From Iamia majanohamensis (GTDB lineage: Bacteria; Actinomycetota; Acidimicrobiia; Acidimicrobiales; Iamiaceae): 64,000 nucleotides of DNA. Under the pieces are notes generated by a model. It did no database searches. It saw nothing but the letters and a program-made list of their open reading frames with translations, and had not been told where the DNA came from. Location: NCBI RefSeq assembly GCF_028532485.1, contig NZ_CP116942.1, positions 3,410,001-3,474,000 on the forward strand, given 5' to 3'. A program made the translations under genes and the position numbers. This document shows, one piece after another, positions 35,124 to 44,515 of this stretch (position 1 is the first letter of the stretch; each line of letters begins with the position of its first letter).

Positions 35124-36800
35124 TCAGGGGACGTGGCGGTGGGCGTGGCGGTGGCGTCGGGTGCGGTGCCGGCCCGCCGGTGGGTCGGTCCCGGACCGGT
35201 CGTGGGCCGGGTCGGCGGCGTCGCCGCGGTCGACGTCGCGGCCGAGGCGCGACAGCGGGCCCCCGACCCGGGTGAGCACCAGGCCCACCCCCACCAGCGC
35301 CAGCACCGCGTCGAAGGTGAAGGCCACCCGCACGCCGTCGACGAAGGCGTCGCGCACCACCTCGGTGAGGGCGCGGGCGTCCTCGGGGTGGGCCGCCTGC
35401 ACGGCGGCTGAGCTCTCCGTGCCGACCAGCACGCCCTGGAGGTCGCGCACCTCCTCGTCCGAGAGCTCCACGCCGACGTCGGAGGCGGCGTCGCGCACCC
35501 CGGCATCGGCGCTGGCGAGGAAGAGCACGGTGGTGAGGCCCAGGCCGACCGCGCCGCCCCCGATCTGGAACATGTAGAGCAGCCCGCCGGCCAGGCTCGA
35601 CCGCGACGGGTCGACGGCGGTGAGCCCGGCCGTGGTCGCGGCCGAGAAGAACAGGCCCACCCCGACGCCGAGGACGACCATGCCGGGCACCAGGCGGAGG
35701 TAGGCGGCCTGGTCGTCGAGCAGGAGGACGAAGAGGACCGGCCCGGCCACCACGCAGACCGCGCCCAGGCTGACCACCGCCTTGAGCCCGATCTTGCCCA
35801 GCAGCCACGTCTCGGTGAACGACGCCAGGGCGAACACGGCCACGAAGGGCAGCAGCTTCACGCCGGCGGTCATGGTGCCCTCGCCCTGGATCTTCTGGAA
35901 CAGCTGGGGCAGGTAGAGCAGGGAGGCGAAGAACGTGGCCGACATGCACAGGGCGGCCAGGCAGGCGGCCAGGAACGGGCCGTTGCGGATCACGCTGGGC
36001 GGGACCAGGCCGTCCTCCCCGGTGCTGCGCTCGCGCAGGACGAAGCCGACCATCAGCACCACCGCGGCCACCAGGCCGCCGACCACCAGCGGGTCGGCCC
36101 ACCCCTGGGTGGGGGCGACGGTCAGCGCCCCGAGGAGCGCACCCAGGCTGAGCGACAGCAGGGCGGACCCGGCGTAGTCGATCGGCTCCCGCTCGGTGGC
36201 CTCGTCGCGGGGCACGGTCCGCCACGTGACGACGAGGGCGATGAGGGCGATGGGGATGTTGAGGAAGAAGATCCACCGCCAGCTGGCCAGGGCCAGGGCC
36301 CCGGCGATCAGGGGGCCGGTGGCGTTGCCGATGCCGGCCACGCCGATGACGAGGCCGCCGGCCAGCCCGGCCTTGCTCTCGGGCAGCAGCCCGTAGATGA
36401 GGCCCAGGATGGCGGGCCACATGAGCGCCCCGCCGACGGCCATCAGCACCCGCGCCGCGATCAGCAGGCCCACGTTCGGCGCCAGCCCGCCGAGGAACGA
36501 GAAGGCGGCGAAGAGCGCGGCGCCGATGCAGAGCATGCGGGACCGGCCGTAGACGTCGGCCAGGCGCCCGCCGGGCACGATGAGCACGCCGAAGACCAGG
36601 GCGTAGCCGTTCACCACCCACTGGACCGCGGAGAGGCTCGAGTCGAGGTCGCCCTCGATGGTGGGCAGGACCACGTTCATGGCCGTGAAGTCGTTGGCGA
36701 TGGCCAGCACGGCCAGGGCCATGGCGCCCATGGCCACCCACGTGGAGCGGGGGATCACATCGCCGTCTGCTGCGGTGGCGCTCGCCTCACCGACCCCCAT
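35124..36800 (-). CDS. MFS transporter, DHA2 (14-TM) type
   Basis: 558 residues with about 14 hydrophobic segments, the size of the DHA2 drug/proton antiporter group. Motif A is PGGRLADVYGRSRM after TM2, and NVVLPTIEGDL in the first loop is typical of EmrB/QacA relatives. The His/Arg-rich C-terminal tail (HRTRRHRHAHRHV) is unusual and cytosolic. The substrate is unknown. It lies 154 bp downstream of the lactose/galactose operon on the same strand, but drug-efflux kinship argues against a sugar role. Confidence 0.9.
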   Translation of the reverse strand: MGVGEASATAADGDVIPRSTWVAMGAMALAVLAIANDFTAMNVVLPTIEGDLDSSLSAVQWVVNGYALVFGVLIVPGGRLADVYGRSRMLCIGAALFAAFSFLGGLAPNVGLLIAARVLMAVGGALMWPAILGLIYGLLPESKAGLAGGLVIGVAGIGNATGPLIAGALALASWRWIFFLNIPIALIALVVTWRTVPRDEATEREPIDYAGSALLSLSLGALLGALTVAPTQGWADPLVVGGLVAAVVLMVGFVLRERSTGEDGLVPPSVIRNGPFLAACLAALCMSATFFASLLYLPQLFQKIQGEGTMTAGVKLLPFVAVFALASFTETWLLGKIGLKAVVSLGAVCVVAGPVLFVLLLDDQAAYLRLVPGMVVLGVGVGLFFSAATTAGLTAVDPSRSSLAGGLLYMFQIGGGAVGLGLTTVLFLASADAGVRDAASDVGVELSDEEVRDLQGVLVGTESSAAVQAAHPEDARALTEVVRDAFVDGVRVAFTFDAVLALVGVGLVLTRVGGPLSRLGRDVDRGDAADPAHDRSGTDPPAGRHRTRRHRHAHRHVP

Positions 36801-36818
36801 CGTCGGTGACCGTAGCCC

Positions 36819-36836
36819 CGCCCGGACCTCCGGGCG
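36819..36836. terminator. palindrome downstream of the galactose operon
   Basis: CGCCCGGA-CC-TCCGGGCG lies between the FGGY-kinase stop and the MFS start, 19 bases before the latter. It may end the operon transcript or act as an operator for the transporter. Confidence 0.4.
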
Positions 36837-36954
36837 ACGACCCCGCTCCGGTCGACGCCGCCGCTCCCCGGGACCGGCAGACCGACCGGTCGTCGGCGGT
36901 GGCCCACGCGCCGACAGGGCGGGCACCGGACCTCGCCCGGACGTCGGGCGGCAC

Positions 36955-38559
36955 TCAGCGCCCCAGGCGCTGCCGCCAGGTGGGCGGGGTCCCGGGTCGG
37001 CGGTTGAGCCGGTGGAAGAGGGGCCGGGTGCGACGGAAGGCCTCGGCGAAGGCCTCCGCCCGCTCGCCGTAGAGCTCCTCCAGGTCGGGGTCGGGCTCGT
37101 ACACCCCGCGGACCCTCGGGATGCCGGCGACGTCGTCGACGTCGACCAGGCCCAGGTGGACCAGCCCGAACAGGCCGGCGCCGAGGCTGTTGGCGTGGCT
37201 CGGCTCGTCGAGCTGGCGCACGGGCACCCGGAGGACGTCGGCCATCACCTGGGCCCACAGGTCGCTGCGCGCCCCGCCCCCGTAGAAGGTGAAGGCGGCG
37301 ATGTCGCGTCCCGAGAAGGACTCGACCGGCCCCTTCAGTCGCCGGGCGTTGAGGGCGATGCCCTCGAACAGGGCGCGCGTCAGGTCCTGGCGGGTGGTGC
37401 CCAGGCCCACGTTGAGGAAGCCGCCGCGGACCTTCCCGTCGACCGTCGGCGCCAGCGAGCCCTTCAGCCACGGGAGGAAGAGCACCCGACCGGCCCCGGG
37501 CGACGCCGCCGCGGCGGCGGCCTCCAGGGCGGCGTAGGCGTCGTCGGGCCGAGGTCCGGCGGCCAGGGCGTCGTCGGGGTAGACGAGCTGGTCGAGGAAG
37601 TGGTCGACGTCGACGCCGGCCACGCCGTTCTCCGCGGTGACGAGGTAGGTGTCGCCGAGCGGGCTGGGGACGGTGAACAGCGTGGTCCGGGGATCGGTCT
37701 TCTTCCGTGCCACGTGGGCGGCGATCACCGCGGTGGTGCCCACGGCCAGGCCGGCCCCGGCCCCCTGGAACGCGCCGGCCGCCACCGCCCCCGCCTGGGT
37801 GTCGTTGATCCCGCTCAGCACCGGCGTGGACGGGGCCAGGCCCAGGGCCTCGGCCACGTCCGGCAGGAGGGGGCCGACCTCGGACCCGGCCGCGACCAGC
37901 TCCGGCAGCCGGTCCCGGTCGATGTGGGAGCGGGCCAGGAGGCCCTCGTCCCAGTCGGTCGCGCCCAGGGTCCGGTTGTCGGTGAGCAGCATCATGTAGG
38001 CGGTCGACTGGTTGGCCGTGGCCCGGCCGGTGAGCCGCAGGGCCAGGTAGTCCATGGGCTCGAGGAACGCCGCGGTCCGGTCGTAGACCTCGGGCCGGGC
38101 GAACCGGAACCAGCGCATGTGGGTCAGCGACATGCCGCCCCCGAGCGGCGCCAGACCGTGGACCCGCACCCAGTGGAGCAGGGCGGCGGGCGAGTCCCGG
38201 GACGGGCCCCCGGGCAGGCGGGCCAGCTTCTTCGCCGCGCCCCGCCCGTCCATCCACAGGACCATGTCGGCGAGGGGCCGGCCCCCGGCGTCGACCGGCA
38301 CGATCGACGAGTACTGGCTCGACGGCACCACCGCGACCACGTCGCCGGCGTCGACGCCGGATGCGGCCAGGGCGCGGGTCGCGCTGTCGAGACAGGTGGA
38401 CCACACCTCCTCGGGGTCCTGCTCCACCCCCCCGTCGTCGGTGAAGCGCAGGGCCAGGCGGGCCTGGGCGGACCCGGCGATGCGCCCGGTGCGGCTCACG
38501 ACCGCGGCCTTCGGCCCGCTGGTGCCGAGGTCGATGGTGAGGATGTGGGGTTCGGTCAT
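36955..38559 (-). CDS. FGGY-family carbohydrate kinase (xylulokinase-like)
   Basis: 534 residues. Phosphate-1 motif ILTIDLGTSGPKAAVV, a DQ-like sugar region (LWMDGRGAAKKL), second-domain GINDTQAGAVAAGAF and the adenosine motif FYGGGARSDLWAQVMADVLRVPV identify an FGGY sugar kinase of xylulokinase type. The expected substrate is a ketose or polyol, different from the Leloir pathway. It is the last gene of the lacZ-galT-galK unit (19 bases after galK; GGAGG before the ATG), so it may phosphorylate another sugar taken up with galactosides. Confidence 0.9.
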   Translation of the reverse strand: MTEPHILTIDLGTSGPKAAVVSRTGRIAGSAQARLALRFTDDGGVEQDPEEVWSTCLDSATRALAASGVDAGDVVAVVPSSQYSSIVPVDAGGRPLADMVLWMDGRGAAKKLARLPGGPSRDSPAALLHWVRVHGLAPLGGGMSLTHMRWFRFARPEVYDRTAAFLEPMDYLALRLTGRATANQSTAYMMLLTDNRTLGATDWDEGLLARSHIDRDRLPELVAAGSEVGPLLPDVAEALGLAPSTPVLSGINDTQAGAVAAGAFQGAGAGLAVGTTAVIAAHVARKKTDPRTTLFTVPSPLGDTYLVTAENGVAGVDVDHFLDQLVYPDDALAAGPRPDDAYAALEAAAAAASPGAGRVLFLPWLKGSLAPTVDGKVRGGFLNVGLGTTRQDLTRALFEGIALNARRLKGPVESFSGRDIAAFTFYGGGARSDLWAQVMADVLRVPVRQLDEPSHANSLGAGLFGLVHLGLVDVDDVAGIPRVRGVYEPDPDLEELYGERAEAFAEAFRRTRPLFHRLNRRPGTPPTWRQRLGR

Positions 38560-38578
38560 CGGGGCCTCCGGTGGGGGG

Positions 38579-39586
38579 TCACGGTCGGTCGGCATCGAGG
38601 CGGCGGGCCCCGTCCACGGCGCGCAGCACCCACCCCTCGTCGAGGGCGCCCCGCTCGCACAGGGCGAGGACGCACCCGCCGAAGCCGGCGCCGGTGAGGC
38701 GGGCGCCGACCACGCCCGGGGTGGTGGCGAGCCGCTCCACGAGGGCGTCGATCGTCGGCGTGGACACCTCGAAGTCGTCGCGCAGCGAGCGGTGGCCCTC
38801 GGCCAGGAGAGCACCGAGGGTGGGCCGGTCGTCGGCCCGCAGGGCGGCGACGAAGGCGTGGACCCGGGCCTCCTCGGTCACCACGTGGCGGGCCCGGCGG
38901 CGGGCCTCGGGCTCGGCGATGCCCTCCACGTCGGCCGGGGCGGCGTCGCGCAGGGGCCCCACGACCTCGGCGGCCCGGTCGCACGCCGCCCGGCGGGCGG
39001 CGTAGGCGGAGCCGGCCAGGGCCCGGGGCTGGCCGGAGTGGACGGCGACGACGTCGAGGCCCTCGGGGAGGGCCACGGGCTCGACGGCCAGGGTGGTGCA
39101 GTCGACCAGCAGGGCGTGGCCGGCGACGCCGTGGACCGAGGCCATCTGGTCCATCACGCCGCAGGGCACGCCCGACGCCCGCTGCTCGGCCCGCTGGCAG
39201 GCCAGGGCCAGCTCGGTCGGCGGGCCCTCGAACCCGAGGGCGAGGGCCACCGCCACCTCGAGGGCCGCGCTGGACGACAGCCCGGCCCCGACCGGGAGGG
39301 TGGTGGCCACCGTGCCCCGCCCGCCGACGGCGGGGTGCACCTCGGCCGCCACCCCGGCGACGTAGCGCGCCCACGCGGGGGTCGCGACCGCCGGGTCGCC
39401 GCCGTCGAGGGCGACGTCGGCCGGCTCGGGCTCCTCGGCCGAGGCGAGCACGATGCGGTCGCCGCCCGGCTCGAGGGTGACGGTGGTGCCCAGGTGCACG
39501 GCGACGGGCAGCACCGACCCGCCGGCGACGTCGGTGTACTCCCCGATCAGGTTCACCCGCCCCGGGGCGAACGCCCGCACCGTCAC
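38579..39586 (-). CDS. galK: galactokinase
   Basis: 335 residues, GHMP kinase phosphorylating galactose at C1. Galactokinase signature GRVNLIGEYTDVAGGSVLP at the N-terminus, ATP-binding LPVGAGLSSSAALEVAVAL, GVMDQMASVHG with the catalytic Asp region, and motif 3 LTGAGFGGCVLAL. It is slightly short compared with E. coli GalK (about 380). GTG 39586 has GGGGAG upstream. It follows galT after 67 bp that contain a large palindrome. Confidence 0.95.
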   Translation of the reverse strand: MTVRAFAPGRVNLIGEYTDVAGGSVLPVAVHLGTTVTLEPGGDRIVLASAEEPEPADVALDGGDPAVATPAWARYVAGVAAEVHPAVGGRGTVATTLPVGAGLSSSAALEVAVALALGFEGPPTELALACQRAEQRASGVPCGVMDQMASVHGVAGHALLVDCTTLAVEPVALPEGLDVVAVHSGQPRALAGSAYAARRAACDRAAEVVGPLRDAAPADVEGIAEPEARRRARHVVTEEARVHAFVAALRADDRPTLGALLAEGHRSLRDDFEVSTPTIDALVERLATTPGVVGARLTGAGFGGCVLALCERGALDEGWVLRAVDGARRLDADRP

Positions 39587-39598
39587 CTCCGCTCCCCG

Positions 39599-39629
39599 CC
39601 GACGGGTGGTGCCTGGCACCACCCGTCGG
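39599..39629. repeat. 31-bp perfect palindrome between galT and galK
   Basis: Two 15-base arms (CCGACGGGTGGTGCC and its complement) with a single central T, fully self-complementary. It occupies most of the 67-bp gap between the galT stop and the galK start. A transcript would form a very stable hairpin 12 bases before the galK start codon. It could act as an attenuator or RNA-stability element, or as a protein site. Confidence 0.75.
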
Positions 39630-39653
39630 GGTGGCCGGGGGCGGGTCGGGCGG

Positions 39654-40541
39654 TCATGCGTCGCGGAGGGCGGCGGCGGCCTCCGCGGGTGCCACCGGGT
39701 TGAAGAACACGCCGCTGCCCAGCTCGCCGGCGGCGACGAAGCGGGGCGTGCCCGGCGACCGCAGCAGGGGGGCCACGTGGGCGTGGAGGTGGGCGCCGGG
39801 CCAGGCGCCCCCGTCGGTGGGCCGCTGGTGCCACCACCACATGAGGGGCATGGGGGCGTCGAAGAGGCGGTCGAGGCGGCCGAACACCTCGACCAGCAGG
39901 GCGGCCAGCTCGCCGTGGGACGGCGCCGCCGCGGGCAGGTCGGCCACGTGGTCCGCCGGGGCGAGGAGCAGGGCGTAGGGCCAGGTGGCGGCGGCAGGCA
40001 CCCACGCCCGCCAGCCCCCCGCCTCGGCCACGAGGCGGTCGCCCGGGTCCTCGGCGCACAGCGGGCACGCACCGGCGGTCCCGTCGTCGCCGGGGTCGAG
40101 CTCGGCCCGGACCGCGGGCGGGACCTCGTCGAAGGCGTACACCTGGCCGTGGGGGTGGGCGATGGTGGCGCCCACCTCGGGGCCCCGGTTCTCGAACACG
40201 AGCACGTAGGCGACGTCGTCGCGGGCCCCCAGGGCCGCGGTGCGCTCGGCCCACAGCGCCACCAGTCGCGCCACCCGCTCGGGCGGCAGCGACCCCAGGG
40301 TCACGTCGTGCTCGGGGGCGTACAGGACCACCTCGGCCCGACCGTCGGGGAGGGGCGGCCACCGGTTGGGGAACCAGCGCACGTCGTAGGGCTCGGGGGC
40401 CTCGCGCCCGCCGGGGCAGAAGGGGCACCCGTCGGCGGGCAGGTTGGGCCGGGCCTGGCGGCTGCCCACGATCACCACCTCGTCGCCGGTGAGGGGGTCG
40501 ATGCGGGCCTCGGTGCTCGGCCCCGTCGGGACGTCGACCAT
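39654..40541 (-). CDS. galT: galactose-1-phosphate uridylyltransferase
   Basis: 295 residues. The HIT-like active site is AHPHGQVYAF (nucleophilic His in HPHGQ), with the zinc cysteines CPFCPGG near residue 40 and GRAEVVLYAPEHD after them. A second CPLC pair lies in the linker, and HLHAHVAPL closes the fold. It transfers UMP from UDP-glucose to galactose-1-phosphate. It is shorter than E. coli GalT (348), as in many actinobacteria. Its ATG overlaps the lacZ stop by one base (TGATG), so translation is coupled. Confidence 0.94.
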   Translation of the reverse strand: MVDVPTGPSTEARIDPLTGDEVVIVGSRQARPNLPADGCPFCPGGREAPEPYDVRWFPNRWPPLPDGRAEVVLYAPEHDVTLGSLPPERVARLVALWAERTAALGARDDVAYVLVFENRGPEVGATIAHPHGQVYAFDEVPPAVRAELDPGDDGTAGACPLCAEDPGDRLVAEAGGWRAWVPAAATWPYALLLAPADHVADLPAAAPSHGELAALLVEVFGRLDRLFDAPMPLMWWWHQRPTDGGAWPGAHLHAHVAPLLRSPGTPRFVAAGELGSGVFFNPVAPAEAAAALRDA

Positions 40542-43447
40542 CAGCGCACCCGGTAGGACCAGCGGTACGGCCCGGGGCCGACCCGGTGCTCGGGGGACAC
40601 GTCGGGCCCCACCGCGCCGGAGCCGACGCCGCGGTGGCGCGCGTCGATCCACACGTAGCACTCGTCGCGGACGGGCAGGTCCTCGAGGTGGCCGGCGGCG
40701 GCCACCTCCTCGTCGGTCCAGCGGGCCACGGTGACGTCGAGGCCGTCGAGGTGGTCGATGACCACCAGCGGGGCGCCGGAGGCGTCGAGGAGGCGCAGCC
40801 AGCGCACGTCGGTGCGGTTGCCGCTGGCCTGGGGGTGCACGTAGGGCACGGGCCAGTCGTCGACCGGCGTGAACCACCAGCCCACCCGGGTGCCCTCCCT
40901 CCGGTCGGCGTAGCCCTCGTGGGGGCCACGGCCGAGCCACTCGACGGTGCGGATGCCGGGACCGAGCCGCAGCCGGACCCCGACCCGGGGGATGTCGTCG
41001 AGGTCGGCGGGCACGTCGACCCGGTGGGTGACGACCTCTCCCCCACCGTCGGCGGCCACCACCTCGGTGGTCATCCCGACCCGGGCCGCGGCGTCCCGGA
41101 GGCCCATGGCCTCCCACCGCTCGGCGTGCGACGTCCCCACCGCGGGGCCGAAGGTCTCGTTGTCGATCGGCGCCCGCCACAGGGCGAGGGTGGGCTCCAG
41201 GGCGGCGTGGCCCCGGGCCGCTTCGGGCGCCGGGCCCGGGGCCACCGACGGTCCCGGACGGCGGTCCAGCTCGACCTGCTCCCACGCCACCACGTGGCCG
41301 GCGCGGGCCCAGGGCAGGTCCTCCCGGGTCCGGAAAGTGAGGGTGAGCTGGGCGGCCTGGCCCGGCGCCAGGTCGGGCGCAGGGACCGGGAGCCGCAGCT
41401 CGTCGCGGGCCCCGGCGGCCAGGTCGAGGGGCGCCAGCTCGCCGGAGGCCACCACCTCGCCGTCGACGTCGACGGTCCACGACGGGGTGAGCCAGGCCAG
41501 GTCGGCGAAGGAGTGCTCGTTGTGCACCTCGAGCACGCCCCGCGCCGGGTCGACGGCCCGGACCCGCACCGGCGCCACCACCTTGGCCATCTCCAGCAGC
41601 GACGGGTGGGGGGTGCGGTCGGCGGCGACGAGGCCGTTGCAGCAGAAGGGGCCGTCGTTCGGCTCGTCGCCGAAGTCGCCGCCGTAGGCCAGGCGCTCGG
41701 TGCCGTCGGGCAGGGTCTGCACGAGGGCCTGGTCGACCCAGTCCCAGGCGAAGCCGCCCTGGAGCCCGGGGTGGGTGCGGATGGCCTCCCAGTAGTCGGC
41801 CAGGCCCCCGCAGGAGTTGCCCATGGCGTGGATGTACTCGCACATCACGAGCGGCCGGTCGGGGGTGGCCCGCGTGGCCCAGTCGGTGATGTCCTCGACC
41901 GACGGGTACATGGGGGCGACGACGTCGGAGTCGGGGGTGGGCCGGTGCAGCAGCTCGCCCATGGCGGGGAAGGTGCCCCCGGCGATGTCGGTGAACAGGG
42001 CGAAGCCGATGCTGCCCTCGTAGTGGACCGGGCGGGACGGGTCGAAGGCCCGCAGCCACTCGGCCGCGGCCTGCAGGATCGGGGCCGAGCCGCTCTCGTT
42101 GCCGAGCGACCACATGACGATCGACGGGTGGGCCTTGTCCCGCTGGGCCATGCGCACGACCCGCTCGAGGATCGCGGAGGCCCAGCGGGGGTCGCGGGTG
42201 AGGCTGCGGAGGTGGGCGTGGGTCTCCAGGTCGGCCTCGTCGACGACGTACATCCCCAGCCGGTCGCACACGTCGTAGAGGTGGCTGTCGTTGGGGTAGT
42301 GCGAGGTGCGCACCGCGTTGAGCCCGTGGCGCTTCATGAGCACGACGTCGCGCTCGATCGACGCCGCGGTCACGGCCTTGCCCCGGCGGGGGTCGTGGTC
42401 GTGGCGGTTCACCCCCTTCACGAGCACCGGGCGGCCGTTGACCTGCAGCTCGGCGCCGACCACCTCCACCCGGCGGAAGCCGACGGCGACCACGGCCTCG
42501 TCGACGACCTCGCCCTCGGCGTCGCGCAGCGTGACGGTCAGGTCGTGGAGGTGCGGGGCCTCGGCCGACCAGGGGGCCACGTCGGGGACGTCGAGGGCGA
42601 GGGTGGCACCGCGCCCCTCGAACAGCAGCCACGTGGCCATGACGTCGGTCGGGTGCTCGAAGTGGACCGGCGCCTCGGCCCGGTGCCCGGCGACCTCGGC
42701 CCGCACCGTCCAGCCCCGCGGGCCGGGGCCCTCGGCCTCGACGCCCACCCGGAGGTCGAGGCGGCCGTGACCGGTGGCCGGGTCGCGGTCGGCCGTGGGG
42801 TGGACATCCGCGATGCGGACAGGTGGGGTGGAGCGGAGCACGACGGAGCGGTGCAGCCCGGCGTGGTGCCAGTGGTCCTGGTCCTCCAGGTAGGTGGCGT
42901 CGGACCAGCGCACGACGGTGAGGGCGAGGGTGGCGGGCCGGCCGGGCTCGACCAGGTCGGTGAGGTCGAACACCTGGGGCAGGCGGGAGTCCTTGCCCAT
43001 CCCCACCGGCACCCCGTCGAGGTGGACGTAGAGCACGGACTCGGCCCCGCCCACCTCCAGGGTGGTGCGCCGCCCCCGCCACGCCTCGGGCACCGTCAGG
43101 GTGGTCCGGTGGACGCCGGTGGGGTTGGCCTCCGGCACCCGGGGCGGCGGCCCCGGGAAGGGCATCTGGACGTTGGTGTACTGCGGGCGGTCGAAGCCCT
43201 GCACGGTCCAGCACCCGGGGACCTCGACCGTGTCCCAGCCGTCGGTGGGGCCGACCAGGTCCTCGGCGGTGACGTCCTCGGGGCGAGCCCGCAGCGCGAA
43301 CGCCCAGCGCCCGTCGAGGCGGACCTCGTCCGGGCGCCCGAGGGGCGTGCCCAGCGGCTCGCGCCCGACCCCGGTGACCTCGGGTCGGGCCCACGACCGG
43401 GGCCCGAGCGCCTCGAGCGGTCCGGGTGGGGTGGTCGCCGGGGGCAC
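40541..43447 (-). CDS. lacZ: beta-galactosidase, GH2 (LacZ type)
   Basis: 968 residues, close to E. coli LacZ (1024). Domain order is sugar-binding (WTVQGFDRPQYTNVQMPF), beta-sandwich, TIM barrel and the C-terminal Bgal small chain (IRTVEWLGRGPHEGYADR). The acid/base Glu lies in IVMWSLGNESG and the nucleophile in PLVMCEYIHAMGNS. There is no signal peptide, so it cleaves imported beta-galactosides in the cytosol. First gene of the operon. GTG 43447 was chosen; the 168-bp gap upstream separates it from the divergent lipase and shows no clear operator. Confidence 0.96.
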   Translation of the reverse strand: MPPATTPPGPLEALGPRSWARPEVTGVGREPLGTPLGRPDEVRLDGRWAFALRARPEDVTAEDLVGPTDGWDTVEVPGCWTVQGFDRPQYTNVQMPFPGPPPRVPEANPTGVHRTTLTVPEAWRGRRTTLEVGGAESVLYVHLDGVPVGMGKDSRLPQVFDLTDLVEPGRPATLALTVVRWSDATYLEDQDHWHHAGLHRSVVLRSTPPVRIADVHPTADRDPATGHGRLDLRVGVEAEGPGPRGWTVRAEVAGHRAEAPVHFEHPTDVMATWLLFEGRGATLALDVPDVAPWSAEAPHLHDLTVTLRDAEGEVVDEAVVAVGFRRVEVVGAELQVNGRPVLVKGVNRHDHDPRRGKAVTAASIERDVVLMKRHGLNAVRTSHYPNDSHLYDVCDRLGMYVVDEADLETHAHLRSLTRDPRWASAILERVVRMAQRDKAHPSIVMWSLGNESGSAPILQAAAEWLRAFDPSRPVHYEGSIGFALFTDIAGGTFPAMGELLHRPTPDSDVVAPMYPSVEDITDWATRATPDRPLVMCEYIHAMGNSCGGLADYWEAIRTHPGLQGGFAWDWVDQALVQTLPDGTERLAYGGDFGDEPNDGPFCCNGLVAADRTPHPSLLEMAKVVAPVRVRAVDPARGVLEVHNEHSFADLAWLTPSWTVDVDGEVVASGELAPLDLAAGARDELRLPVPAPDLAPGQAAQLTLTFRTREDLPWARAGHVVAWEQVELDRRPGPSVAPGPAPEAARGHAALEPTLALWRAPIDNETFGPAVGTSHAERWEAMGLRDAAARVGMTTEVVAADGGGEVVTHRVDVPADLDDIPRVGVRLRLGPGIRTVEWLGRGPHEGYADRREGTRVGWWFTPVDDWPVPYVHPQASGNRTDVRWLRLLDASGAPLVVIDHLDGLDVTVARWTDEEVAAAGHLEDLPVRDECYVWIDARHRGVGSGAVGPDVSPEHRVGPGPYRWSYRVR

Positions 43448-43615
43448 CGACGCAGTCTGGCCCAGCACCCGGCGTCGGCGCGACGGGTGGGCGCCTGACA
43501 CGGGGGTCGCCGTCGGGGCAGGACCTCCCGCCCCGGCGCCGAACCTGTCGCGTAGGGTGCGGGGCGTCACGTCGGTCGCCACCCGCACCGACCCTGACCC
43601 GAGGGGGAGACACCA

Positions 43616-44494
43616 GTGCGCAGCATCCGTCCTCGCCGCCTGAGCGCGGCCGCCGCCGTCGTCGTCGTGATGGTGAGCGCAGCCCTGTCCGGCTGCACGC
43701 CGCCGCCCGACACCTACGTCGCCCTGGGCGACAGCTTCGTGGCCGGACCCCTCATCCCCAACCAGTCGCTCTCCCCGCTCGGCTGCCTGCGCTCCGATCG
43801 CAACTACCCGGCCCTCACCCGGCCCCGGATCAAGGTCACCAAGTTCAAGGACGTCAGCTGCTCGGGCGCCCAGACCGACGACTTCTACGCCGCCCAGGAC
43901 GTCACGCCCGGCCCGCCCAACGCGCCCCAGCTCACCGCCCTCGACAGCCAGACCAAGGTCGTCACCGTGGGCATAAGCGGCAACGACATCGGCTTCACCG
44001 ACATCGTGAAGACCTGCGCCCTCCAGAACCCCTTCGGCGATGGCTGCAAGGCCGACTACGTCCGCAACGGGCGCGACGAGCTGCGGGAGCGCATCGCCGC
44101 CGTCGCCCCCGACGTCCTGCGCTCGTTCCGCGACATCAAGGCCCGGGCCCCCCGGGCCGAGGTGTTCGTCGTCGGCTACCCCACCGTCGTCCCCGCCTCC
44201 GGCAACGGCTGCTACCCGGTCGTGCCCATCCTGCCCACCGACATCCCCTACCTCCGGGGCGTGGCCCAGGCGCTCAACACCATGATCGCCCAGCAGGCGG
44301 CCACCGCCGGGGCCCGCTACGTCGACATCGCGGGGCCAAGCGTGGGCCACGACTTCTGCGCCAGCGCCACCCAGAGGTGGGTGGAGGGCATCGTGCCGAA
44401 CTCGCCGGCGGCGCCGGTGCACCCGAACGGCAAGGGCATGGCCGCCTACGCCGACGTGGTGACCACGGCGATCAACCGGGTCGTCACCGCCTAG
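43616..44494 (+). CDS. SGNH/GDSL-family hydrolase, probable lipoprotein
   Basis: 292 residues. A signal peptide with a lipobox-like ALSGC precedes the GDSL block: VALGDSFVAGP (nucleophile Ser), the Gly of block II, GISGNDIGF (Asn of block III) and the His in PVHPNGKGM (block V; Asp three residues earlier is replaced by Pro-Val). Six further cysteines suggest disulfides outside the cell. Related actinobacterial enzymes are lipases/esterases. GTG 43616 follows GAGGGGGA; TAGGGT at 43553 is a likely -10 box. A palindromic hairpin follows the stop at once. Confidence 0.9.
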   Translation: MRSIRPRRLSAAAAVVVVMVSAALSGCTPPPDTYVALGDSFVAGPLIPNQSLSPLGCLRSDRNYPALTRPRIKVTKFKDVSCSGAQTDDFYAAQDVTPGPPNAPQLTALDSQTKVVTVGISGNDIGFTDIVKTCALQNPFGDGCKADYVRNGRDELRERIAAVAPDVLRSFRDIKARAPRAEVFVVGYPTVVPASGNGCYPVVPILPTDIPYLRGVAQALNTMIAQQAATAGARYVDIAGPSVGHDFCASATQRWVEGIVPNSPAAPVHPNGKGMAAYADVVTTAINRVVTA

Positions 44495-44497
44495 TCC

Positions 44498-44515
44498 GGC
44501 CGGGTCGACCCGGCC
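44498..44515 (+). terminator. hairpin after the GDSL gene
   Basis: An 18-bp perfect palindrome GGCCGGGTCGACCCGGCC begins four bases after the TAG stop. Confidence 0.55.

Noticed and set aside
35124-36800. MFS gene as the galactoside importer of the lac/gal operon
   Set aside because: Sequence features and size fit the DHA2 drug-antiporter group, and a 154-bp gap with a palindrome separates it from the operon.
40542-43498. Long plus-strand frame opposite lacZ
   Set aside because: Gly/Val/His-rich antisense shadow of a well-supported beta-galactosidase.
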